The notes beneath the pieces were generated by a model. The model saw nothing but the letters and a program-made list of their open reading frames with translations. It searched no databases and was not told the origin of the DNA. 11,358 nt of DNA from JACPHD01 sp964526325 (GTDB lineage Bacteria > Patescibacteriota > Patescibacteriia > Patescibacteriales > GWC2-42-12): contig CAZGKM010000023.1 in NCBI GenBank assembly GCA_964526325.1, positions 1-11,358 of the forward strand. Direction: 5' to 3'. Positions 5,619 to 11,358 of the stretch are shown here, piece after piece. Position 1 is the stretch's first letter. Every line of letters begins with the position of its first letter. A program made the position numbers and the translations under genes.

Positions 5619-8600
5619 ATGAATAATTTACTTGAAAATCTAAACAAGGAGCAGCTCGAGGCGGTTTTAAAAAAAGACGGGCCTATGCTTATCGTAGCCG
5701 GAGCCGGCACGGGTAAAACCACGGTTATTGCCCAGCGCATCGCCTATTTAATTGAGCAGGGTTTTGCCAAGTCTGATGAAGTCTTAGCTTTGACTTTTAC
5801 GGAAAAAGCGGCCGCCGAGATGGAGGATCGGGTAGGGTCGCTACTGCCAATCGGTTATTTTGATTTATGGATTTCAACTTTTCATAGCTTTGCCGAGCGG
5901 ATTTTAAAAGAGCATGGTTTAGCGATAGGCCTGCCGGGCGATTTTAAATTATTAAATGAATTTGAACAATGGGCGCTCGTTAAAAAAAATTTGGATAAAT
6001 TTGAGCTGGATTATTATCGCCCCTTAGGCAATCCGACCAAATTTATCAGCGCGCTTTTAAGGCATTTTTCCCGGGCTAAAGACGAAGACATTTCTCCGGC
6101 CGCTTATTTAGAATATACCGATAGTTTAAAGCAGAATTTAGATACGATGTTGAGCGGTGGAAAAAAATGCCAAACGTCGAATGTTAAATATCAAAAAAAT
6201 AAAAAAATTAGTCATTTGTCATTGGAAATTGGTCATTCTGAAATGGATGATAATAAAGAAATAAATGATAAAATAAATGAACAAGAAATAAAAAGACTGA
6301 ATGAGGTATCAAACGCTTATCATGTTTATCAGCAGTTGTTATTGGACGGAAATGCCCTGGATTTCGGCGACTTGATAAATTATACTCTTAAGCTCCTGCG
6401 CGAACGGCCGGCTATTTTAAAAAAATACAGGCGGCAATTCAAATATATTTTAGTGGACGAGTTCCAGGATACCAACTGGGCGCAGTATGAGCTTGTTAAA
6501 CTTCTCGCCGAGCCGGCCAATAATCTAACCGTCGTGGGAGACGACGATCAGTCGATTTATCGTTTCCGCGGCGCTTCCATGTCCAATATCTTGCAATTTG
6601 CCAAAGATTATCCAGAAACTAAAAAAATAATTCTGACTAAGAATTACCGTTCGGCGCAAAATATTCTGGATTTAGCCTATGAATTCATAAAACAGAATAA
6701 TCCGAATCGGCTGGAATGGCAATTAGAGAGTCAAGAGTCAAAAGTCAAAAGTCAAAAGTTAAGTAAGAAATTATTCGCGGAAAATAAAGACCAGGGCGCG
6801 ATAGAAGTAATCCAAGGCGCGGATTTAGCGGAAGAAGTAAAGCTCGTGGTCGATAAAATATGCGAATTAAAAAATAAAAATAAAACCGCGACTTGGAGCG
6901 ATTTCGCGGTTTTAGTGCGGGCGAACGACAGCGCCAATAATTTTATAGCCGAGTTTGAGCGCCGGGAATTGCCTTTTATTTTTGGCGCTTCGCGCGGCCT
7001 TTACGCCAAGCCGATAGTTATGGACGTAATCGCTTATTTTAAACTGCTGGACGATTATCACGAAAGCCTGTCTTTATGGCGGGTATTAAATCTGCCGATT
7101 TTTGATTTTACTTACGACGAGCTTATTGGCTTCAATCATTTAGCCTATAAAAAAGCCTGGTCGCTTTACGAAGTTTTAAACAACGCCGGTATTTTAAAAT
7201 TTTCCGGATTATTGGAAAAAAAGATTAAGCCGGTTCTGGCGCTAATCGCCAAGCATTCAATTTTGGCCAGGGACAAGGCGACAAGTGAAGTTTTTTTGGC
7301 TTTCATGAACGACAGCGGTTATTTAAAATATTTGGCTAATTTAGGCGAACAAAAAAATCTTGAGGCCATGAATTTGCTCAATCAATTTTTAAAGCGGATT
7401 AAAACTTTTGAAAATTCGTCCGGCGATAAAAGCGTTAAAGCTTTTTTGGCAGAATTGAACATGGAGATGGAGGCCGGCGAAGAAGGCGGTTTGGCGCCTG
7501 ACCTGGAAATCGGCCCGGAAGCCGTAAAAATTTTAACCGCGCACGGGGGCAAAGGCTTGGAATTTAAATATGTTTTTATCGCCAATTTAGTGGACAAGCG
7601 TTTTCCGACCATAGAGCGAAAGGAGCAGATTGAACTGCCGGACGCTTTGATTAAAGAAATTTTACCCGAAGGCGACGTGCATCTGGAAGAAGAGCGGCGC
7701 TTGTTTTATGTGGCTATGACGCGCGCTAAATCCGGCTTGTATTTTTCCTGGGCGAGCGACTACGGGGGAGCCCGCGATAAAAAACCATCAAGATTTTTAA
7801 TGGAGCTCGGGTTGGTAGAAAAATCAGCCTCAAAAAAAATTTGTCATTCCCGTGAAAACGGGAATCCAGAATTGCTATTATCGGGTAAAACTGCCGCCGT
7901 CCTGGATCCCCCCCGCATCTTGCGGGGCGAGGATGACAAAAAAGGGCGTGGGGGCGATAAACAGAGTATTGTACCTTCGCATTTTTCCTATTCCCAGCTG
8001 GCGGCTTATTCAAGCTGCCCTTACCAATACCGCTTCGCCCATGTTTTAAAAATTCCGACAATGGGCAAAGAACAGTTTTCTTTCGGTAAAACTCTGCACG
8101 CGGTTCTGCAAAAATTGTTTATTTTAATTAATGAAAAAAAGGGCTTGGGGCAGGCGGAATTATTCGGCGCAACAAAAAAATCCCCCCCGCCCCCCTTTGC
8201 TAAAGGGGGTAACATCACTTTTGAGGAAATTTTAAAGCTTTATGAAGAAAGCTGGGTTGACGATTGGTTTGAATCCAAGAAGAAAAAACAGGAAAGAAAA
8301 CAGCAAGGCCGGGAAATTTTGCGTATTTATTACGAGAAATATAAAGACAATTGGCCGCCGGCGCTATTTTTAGAAAAAGGTTTTAATTTCAGAATTGCGG
8401 ATCCCTCGGCCAAGCTCGAGGCAGGTGGAGAAAACTCATATATCGTCAGAGGCGTGGTTGATCGGATCGATCAAGCCGGCACAGGCTTGAAATTAGTTGA
8501 TTATAAGACCGGCAAACCGAAGGACAAGCTGACTTTTGAAGATAAAGAGCAATTATTGATTTATCAGCTGGCGATTCAAGAATTATTCAAGCAAGAAGTT

Positions 8601-8795
8601 AAGGCCTTGGCTTTTTATTATCTTGATAACAACAGCGAAGTTGAATTTATCGGTTCGGCTAAAGAATTGGAAAAAATAAAAGTTAAAATTATCAATACTA
8701 TTAACGAGATAAAGCAAGGCCGATTCGCGGCTAAACCGGGAAAGCTTTGCGCTTGGTGCGATTTTAAAGGAATTTGTGAATATCGCGCACGATAA
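5619..8795 (+). CDS. UvrD-type superfamily 1 helicase fused to a RecB/AddB-type nuclease with Cys cluster
   Basis: A 1058-residue, two-part protein. The helicase part has the Q-motif region LNKEQLEAV, Walker A AGAGTGKT (27-34), LTFTEKAAAEM, Walker B LVDEFQD (D280-E281), VVGDDDQSIYRFRGA, LTKNYRS, TAHGGKGLEF and motif VI EERRLFYVAMTRAK (~690-703), so it should be an ATP-driven 3'-5' DNA translocase. The C-terminal part is a PD-(D/E)XK nuclease: SYSQLAAYSSCPYQYRF, H827, GVVD948, D961-Y-K963 and QLLIYQL. Cysteines C800, C1044, C1047 and C1053 (spacing x2 and x5 at the end) match the iron-sulfur ring-closing set of AddB and Cas4. The likely role is DNA end resection or repair; no AddB/RecC-like partner is in the window. 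Four repeats lie in frame, near residues 182-228, 371-380, 741-774 and 852-864. The start ATGAATAATTTACTT lacks a Shine-Dalgarno sequence. Confidence 0.93.
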   Translation: MNNLLENLNKEQLEAVLKKDGPMLIVAGAGTGKTTVIAQRIAYLIEQGFAKSDEVLALTFTEKAAAEMEDRVGSLLPIGYFDLWISTFHSFAERILKEHGLAIGLPGDFKLLNEFEQWALVKKNLDKFELDYYRPLGNPTKFISALLRHFSRAKDEDISPAAYLEYTDSLKQNLDTMLSGGKKCQTSNVKYQKNKKISHLSLEIGHSEMDDNKEINDKINEQEIKRLNEVSNAYHVYQQLLLDGNALDFGDLINYTLKLLRERPAILKKYRRQFKYILVDEFQDTNWAQYELVKLLAEPANNLTVVGDDDQSIYRFRGASMSNILQFAKDYPETKKIILTKNYRSAQNILDLAYEFIKQNNPNRLEWQLESQESKVKSQKLSKKLFAENKDQGAIEVIQGADLAEEVKLVVDKICELKNKNKTATWSDFAVLVRANDSANNFIAEFERRELPFIFGASRGLYAKPIVMDVIAYFKLLDDYHESLSLWRVLNLPIFDFTYDELIGFNHLAYKKAWSLYEVLNNAGILKFSGLLEKKIKPVLALIAKHSILARDKATSEVFLAFMNDSGYLKYLANLGEQKNLEAMNLLNQFLKRIKTFENSSGDKSVKAFLAELNMEMEAGEEGGLAPDLEIGPEAVKILTAHGGKGLEFKYVFIANLVDKRFPTIERKEQIELPDALIKEILPEGDVHLEEERRLFYVAMTRAKSGLYFSWASDYGGARDKKPSRFLMELGLVEKSASKKICHSRENGNPELLLSGKTAAVLDPPRILRGEDDKKGRGGDKQSIVPSHFSYSQLAAYSSCPYQYRFAHVLKIPTMGKEQFSFGKTLHAVLQKLFILINEKKGLGQAELFGATKKSPPPPFAKGGNITFEEILKLYEESWVDDWFESKKKKQERKQQGREILRIYYEKYKDNWPPALFLEKGFNFRIADPSAKLEAGGENSYIVRGVVDRIDQAGTGLKLVDYKTGKPKDKLTFEDKEQLLIYQLAIQELFKQEVKALAFYYLDNNSEVEFIGSAKELEKIKVKIINTINEIKQGRFAAKPGKLCAWCDFKGICEYRAR
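6205..6243. repeat. Family D repeat, in frame inside the helicase gene
   Basis: TTAGTCATTTGTCATTGG, AAATT and GGTCATT follow one another here. GTCATTGGAAATT is identical to 5593-5605. Translated as KISHLSLEIGHSE, it lies in a Lys/Asn/Glu-rich loop of helicase subdomain 1B. The upstream ATGCCAAACGTCGAATG (6167-6183) looks like more decayed units of the same type. Confidence 0.7.
6730..6757. repeat. Family E: four tandem heptamers inside the helicase gene
   Basis: GTCAAGA (6730-6736) is followed by three exact GTCAAAA units (6737-6757). Three heptamers equal seven codons, so the frame is kept. The translation SQESKVKSQK is a charged loop between the LTKNYRS motif region and the following strand. 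It looks like copy-number-variable sequence. Confidence 0.8.
7840..7940. repeat. Family A compound inverted repeat, in frame inside the helicase-nuclease gene
   Basis: Outer arms TTTGTCAT (7840-7847) and ATGACAAA (7933-7940) and inner arms ATCCAG (7864-7869) and CTGGAT (7902-7907) repeat the plan of 2687-2809. The halves carry hairpins ATTCCCGT (7846-7853) with ACGGGAAT (7858-7865), loop GAAA, and CCCCGCA/TGCGGGG (7911-7927), loop TCT. It is translated without a stop and makes up most of the linker between the helicase and nuclease domains. Confidence 0.88.
8172..8210. repeat. Family C palindrome, in frame inside the nuclease domain
   Basis: An A-run and TCCCCCCC lead into arms CCCCCTTT (8191-8198) and AAAGGGGG (8202-8209) with loop GCT. 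It is read as SPPPPFAKGG between H827 and the catalytic Asp residues, presumably in a surface loop. The arms match those at 2195-2211. Confidence 0.8.
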
Positions 8796-8801
8796 TTTAG
8801 C

Positions 8802-8830
8802 TTGAAAAAGATGGATGAAAATGGTAAAAT
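8802..8830 (+). promoter_or_regulatory. Sigma70-like promoter upstream of the small membrane protein
   Basis: TTGAAA (8802-8807) and TAAAAT (8825-8830), each 5 of 6 to consensus, are separated by 17 nt. It begins 6 nt after the helicase stop codon. Transcription would start near 8837, giving a leader of about 128 nt rich in A/T up to the ATG at 8965. Confidence 0.6.
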
Positions 8831-8917
8831 TAATGCATATAAATTTTTAAATTTTGTAATTTTTAATTTTAAAATAAATTTTAATTTTTAATGTTTTAAA
8901 ATTAGATATTAAACCTG

Positions 8918-8929
8918 CCTGCCGGCAGG
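8918..8929. repeat. CCTGCCGGCAGG perfect palindrome
   Basis: This is a 12-bp perfect palindrome preceded by a further CCTG, standing out as the only GC-rich patch in the 8796-8964 spacer. The rest of the spacer is A/T homopolymer-like sequence (8843-8910). It may be a short repeat or a protein-binding site; no T-run follows, so it is not a standard terminator. Confidence 0.5.
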
Positions 8930-8964
8930 AATTATTTAAAAATTAAAAATTGAAAATTAACTCC

Positions 8965-9387
8965 ATGTCCTTACGCTTATATTTATTCATTATGTCGGTC
9001 ATGACAGTTTTTTGCTGGCTGGCTTTCGGCTATATTGTTTGGACGGTTGATCCGGAAATTACCAATAACACGGGTTTTTTCCTGTTTTATCTGTCTTTAT
9101 TGTTATCCATCATCGGCACTACGGCTATTATCGGTTTTGTCGTTAGATTTGTGATTTTTCGCCACGAATTAATTATCAATACGGTTAAAGTCGCTTTTCG
9201 CCAGTCATTTTTTTTCGCGGGTTTTATCGTGGCGTCTTTATTTTTGCTTTCCAGAAATTTATTAAGCTGGCTGAATTTATCAATTTTAATAATCGGCTTA
9301 TCCGCGCTAGAGTTTTTCTTATTGAGTTACGGGAAAGCGAAAATGGCGCCAGAGGATTTAATGACAAATAAAGAAATAAATCAATAG
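8965..9387 (+). CDS. Small four-pass membrane protein of unknown function
   Basis: The predicted protein has 140 residues and is almost all hydrophobic. Likely membrane helices are at 4-27, 37-60, 81-98 and 101-121, with a basic loop at 61-80 (RFVIFRHELIINTVKVAFRQ) and a charged tail AKMAPEDLMTNKEINQ. No enzyme or transporter motif is visible. I chose ATG 8965 (MSLRLYLF) over the in-frame TTG at 8950, which adds only KINS and starts in A/T-rich sequence. There is no Shine-Dalgarno. The promoter at 8802-8830 would serve this gene and perhaps pheS, whose start lies 86 nt downstream of its stop. I have an impression of similar proteins next to pheS in CPR genomes but cannot confirm it here. Confidence 0.78.
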   Translation: MSLRLYLFIMSVMTVFCWLAFGYIVWTVDPEITNNTGFFLFYLSLLLSIIGTTAIIGFVVRFVIFRHELIINTVKVAFRQSFFFAGFIVASLFLLSRNLLSWLNLSILIIGLSALEFFLLSYGKAKMAPEDLMTNKEINQ

Positions 9388-9473
9388 AATTTTTAATTTT
9401 ATAATTTTTGAATTTTTTAAATAATGTCTAAATTTTATAAAATTAAGAATTAAAAATTTAAAAATTATATATT

Positions 9474-10499
9474 ATGCAGGATCAATTAATTAAACTAAAG
9501 AAGAAGATACTAAGTGATTTAGAAAGAGTTAAAGACTCGCTTGTTTTACGCTCTCTCGAAATAAAGTATCTTGGCAGAAAGGGCGAGCTGACGAAAATTT
9601 TACGAAGCGTGGCCGATTTAAGCGCCGAGGAAAAAAAGACTTTAGGCAAAATGGCTAATGACATAAAATTCGAGCTGATGAATAAATTTGAAGAAATTAA
9701 AGCCGGTTTGCAAGAAATCGCGCCGGCTTTTTATATTGACGCGACTTTGCCGGGCGCGGAAATTAAGCCCGGCCATGAGCATCCCATAACTATTGTGCAA
9801 AATGAAATTGAGGATTTATTTACATCGCTCGGGTTTATGGTTTTAGACGGACCGGAGCTGGAAAGCGATTATTATAATTTTACCGCCCTTAACATTCCTC
9901 CGCTTCATCCGGCGCGCGACATGCAGGATACTTTTTATATTGATAAGAAAAATTCTAAAGGTGAATTGGATATGCTGATGCGTACGCAGACTTCGCCCAT
10001 GCAGATTCGGGCCATAGAGAAATACGGCGCGCCGTTAAGATGCGTCGTGCCGGGCAGATGCTTCCGCTCCGAAGCTACCGATGTACGCCATGAGCACACT
10101 TTTTATCAATTAGAGGGTTTAATGATAGATAAGGGCATAAATTTTAGCCATTTAAAAGCCGTTCTGGAAATTTTAGGAAAAAAATTGTTCGGTCCGGAAA
10201 CGGTTTTAAGGATGAGGCCGAAATTTTATCCGTTCGTTGAGCCGGGTTCAAACGGCGAATATTCCTGCTTTTTATGTTCGGGTAAAGGTTGCCGGCTTTG
10301 CAAAGGCACAGGCTGGCTGGAAATCGTCGGCTGCGGCTTAGTGCATCCGAATGTTCTTAGGGCGGGCGGACTTGATCCGGACGAATATCAGGGTTTTGCC
10401 TTCGGCTACGGCTTGGACCGGCTAGTCATGCTGAAATACGGCATTAATGATATCAGACTATTCCATAGCGGCGATTTAAGATTTTTGCGTCAATTCTAA
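9474..10499 (+). CDS. pheS: Phenylalanine--tRNA ligase, alpha subunit
   Basis: The protein has 341 residues, normal for bacterial PheS, the catalytic subunit of the alpha2-beta2 synthetase that charges tRNA-Phe. The N-terminal coiled coil (residues 1-80, LEIKYLGRKGELT) binds tRNA. The class II core shows PGHEHPI, motif 2 with FRSE (R198) through FYQLEGLMID, the Phe-pocket segment GCGLVHPNVL and motif 3 GFAFGYGLDRL (R316). Before GWLEIVGCG there is a four-cysteine knuckle, C265-x2-C268-x4-C273-x2-C276, probably binding zinc; I recall similar Cys inserts in PheS of several bacterial groups, whereas E. coli and Thermus lack them. ATG 9474 follows an A/T-only run (9388-9473) with TATATT ending at the codon before ATG and no Shine-Dalgarno. 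pheT follows after an inserted GIY-YIG cassette. Confidence 0.97.
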   Translation: MQDQLIKLKKKILSDLERVKDSLVLRSLEIKYLGRKGELTKILRSVADLSAEEKKTLGKMANDIKFELMNKFEEIKAGLQEIAPAFYIDATLPGAEIKPGHEHPITIVQNEIEDLFTSLGFMVLDGPELESDYYNFTALNIPPLHPARDMQDTFYIDKKNSKGELDMLMRTQTSPMQIRAIEKYGAPLRCVVPGRCFRSEATDVRHEHTFYQLEGLMIDKGINFSHLKAVLEILGKKLFGPETVLRMRPKFYPFVEPGSNGEYSCFLCSGKGCRLCKGTGWLEIVGCGLVHPNVLRAGGLDPDEYQGFAFGYGLDRLVMLKYGINDIRLFHSGDLRFLRQF

Positions 10500-10507
10500 T
10501 TAGCCTA

Positions 10508-10557
10508 TTTTGTCATTGCGAGGACCCCGCATCTGCGGGGGACGAAGCAATCTCTGG
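10508..10557. repeat. Family B repeat carrying a family A core, left end of the GIY-YIG cassette
   Basis: TTTTGTCATTGCGAG (10508-10522) and GAAGCAATCTC (10544-10554) are the two ends of the family B unit, seen reversed at 10919-10948. Between them, in place of the short CGTAGC spacer of a simple B unit, sits a hairpin CCCCGCA/TGCGGGG (10525-10540, loop TC), the core of family A. It starts 9 nt after the pheS stop. Confidence 0.87.
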
Positions 10558-10570
10558 TTAAATAATCTAT

Positions 10571-10913
10571 ATGAGGGAGGAGAAAAATTATTACGTTTAC
10601 CCCGTTAAATCCCTATAGGAGGCAAAGCCTATTTAACGGGGTGAATATTAATACCAATAAGACGCATAACGTATTTTATACCGGAGTAACTAATAATCTA
10701 TTGAATAGAAATAATCAGCATAAAAATAAAGATAATAAAGTAAGTTTTACGGTAAAATATAAAACTGATAAATTAGCCTGGTATGAAACATTTAATGATA
10801 TTAATGATGCTATAAGCAGAGAGAAGCAAATTAAAGGCGGTTCCAGAAAAAAGAAGATAGCTTTGATTAATAAATTAAACCCAACGTGGAAAGATTTAAC
10901 GTTAGATTGGTAA
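10571..10913 (+). pseudogene. GIY-YIG (URI-type) nuclease gene split by a palindrome
   Basis: The usual start of this small single-domain family is YYVYIL followed within about 15 residues by YTGVT. Here ATG 10571 gives MREEKNYYVY up to 10600, then a 44-bp palindrome (10599-10642) brings a stop (TAG 10616) and a frame change. The rest, from NINTNKTHNVFYTGVTNNL, resumes in another frame and runs to TAA 10911. The remaining open frame (GTG 10641, 90 residues) keeps YTGVT, the putative catalytic Arg (R23), H27, a WYE segment and REKQIKGGSRKKKIALI, but lacks the first GIY half-motif, so nuclease activity is doubtful. That GTG is formed by the end of the palindrome itself. The gene lies between inverted family B repeats in the pheS-pheT gap. 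Confidence 0.8.
10599..10642. repeat. Family F palindrome inside the GIY-YIG gene
   Basis: Perfect 12-bp arms ACCCCGTTAAAT (10599-10610) and ATTTAACGGGGT (10631-10642) enclose a 20-nt loop. The loop contains AGGAGG (10617-10622) and a small AGGC-AAA-GCCT hairpin. It separates the YYVY codons from the rest of the GIY-YIG domain, and it contains the stop that breaks the gene. Confidence 0.88.
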
Positions 10914-10914
10914 A

Positions 10915-10948
10915 CCGGAGATTGCTTCGCTACGCTCGCAATGACAAA
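10915..10948. repeat. Family B repeat, right end of the GIY-YIG cassette
   Basis: CCGGAGATTGCTTCGC (10915-10930), TACGCTCGC (10931-10939) and AATGACAAA (10940-10948) are the reverse complement of the ends of 10508-10557. It begins 1 nt after the TAA of the GIY-YIG frame and lies 21 nt before the pheT ATG. CGAAGC/GCTTCG and GCGAG/CTCGC pairings make it a short hairpin. Confidence 0.88.
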
Positions 10949-10969
10949 TAAAATTAAAAATTATTATAT

Positions 10970-11358
10970 ATGTATTTAAGCTTAAATTGGTTAAAAAATT
11001 TCGTTGATATTCCGGAGGTCGTCAGCCCGAAAAAGCTGGGCGAGCTTTTAAGCCTGCATACGGTTGAAGTTGAAAAAATCGAACGGCTGGCGGATAAATA
11101 TAAAAATGTTGTAGTCGGTAAAATTTTGGAAGTAAAGCCGCATCCGAACGCGGACAGGTTAAGATTGGCTTTAGTTGATATCGGCAAGGAAAAACTGGAA
11201 ATCGTTTGCGGCGCCGAAAATATTAAATCCGGGCAATTCGTTCCCGTAGCTTTAATCGGCGCGGTTTTACCGGGCGGACTGGAAATAAAACCGGTAGAAA
11301 TCAGGGGAGTGAAATCATGCGGCATGCTGTGCGCTGAAGACGAGTTGGGATTAGGCGA
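10970..11358 (+). CDS. pheT: Phenylalanine--tRNA ligase, beta subunit (N-terminal part)
   Basis: The first 129 codons of PheT are present; the gene runs off the right edge. MYLSLNWLKNFVDIP is the standard PheT opening. VVVGKILEVKPHPNADRLRLALVDIG and the later IVCGAENIKSGQFVPVALIGAVLP form the tRNA-binding OB-fold (EMAP/Trbp111 type, about residues 40-128), and IRGVKSCGMLCAEDELGLG is its conserved end. The beta subunit completes the synthetase with PheS and, in complete proteins, carries the B3/B4 editing domain that hydrolyses Tyr-tRNA-Phe; that part is outside the window. pheS and pheT are usually almost contiguous, but here 470 nt of cassette separate them, so expression of pheT must either read through several hairpins or use a local start such as the A/T-rich TATATA at 10965-10970. 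Confidence 0.95.
   Translation, partial: MYLSLNWLKNFVDIPEVVSPKKLGELLSLHTVEVEKIERLADKYKNVVVGKILEVKPHPNADRLRLALVDIGKEKLEIVCGAENIKSGQFVPVALIGAVLPGGLEIKPVEIRGVKSCGMLCAEDELGLG

Noticed and set aside
8950..8964. TTG start for the small membrane protein
   Set aside because: It adds only five codons from A/T-rich sequence; ATG 8965 gives a normal start just before the first helix.
10500..10969. Attenuator or T-box leader controlling pheT
   Set aside because: The hairpins match repeat families found elsewhere in the window, there is no T-run terminator, and no T-box core motif could be seen.

Overview
The window looks like a chromosomal fragment of a Candidate Phyla Radiation (Patescibacteria) bacterium, most likely of the Parcubacteria group. 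This is an inference. The supports are: A/T-rich gene junctions; start codons without Shine-Dalgarno sequences; small membrane proteins of CPR type; and a very high load of short palindromic repeats, several of which lie inside reading frames. No rRNA, tRNA or CRISPR array is visible. All supported genes are on the + strand, and the standard code fits (TGG for Trp; a TGA stop followed directly by a terminator).

Layout. 1-1352: C-terminal part of a large secreted or surface protein with two related beta-rich domains and a Gly/Pro/Asp tail. 1465-2973: polytopic O-antigen ligase/Wzy-type protein, followed by a clear intrinsic terminator (2995-3021). 3233-3859: single-pass membrane protein of unknown function. 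3876-5156: M16 zinc peptidase, 16 nt further on and probably cotranscribed. 5161-5556: small four-helix-bundle (S23/IVP-like) gene broken by an in-frame TGA and enclosed by inverted repeats. 5619-8795: UvrD-type helicase fused to a RecB/AddB-type nuclease with four cysteines. 8965-9387: small four-pass membrane protein behind a good sigma70-like promoter. 9474-10499: pheS. 10571-10913: GIY-YIG nuclease gene split by a palindrome and enclosed by inverted repeats. 10970-end: start of pheT. pheS and pheT make the two subunits of phenylalanyl-tRNA synthetase, so the GIY-YIG cassette interrupts what is normally a compact operon.

The most notable property is the repeat system. At least six families can be told apart: A (TTTGTCATTCCCGC-type with CCCCGCA/TGCGGGG cores), B (GAGATTGCTTCGC...GCAATGACAAA), C (CCCCCTTT...AAAGGGGG), D (clusters of GTCATT/AATGAC), E (tandem GTCAAAA) and F (CCCCGTTAAAT...ATTTAACGGGG). 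A, B and C sit in frame inside the ligase; A, C, D and E sit in frame inside the helicase-nuclease. This resembles the protein-coding palindromic elements of Rickettsia. D and B also form the inverted ends of two small one-gene cassettes (four-helix bundle and GIY-YIG). In both, the stop codon abuts the right-hand repeat and the cargo gene is damaged. This shared design is the best candidate here for an undescribed mobile-element system.
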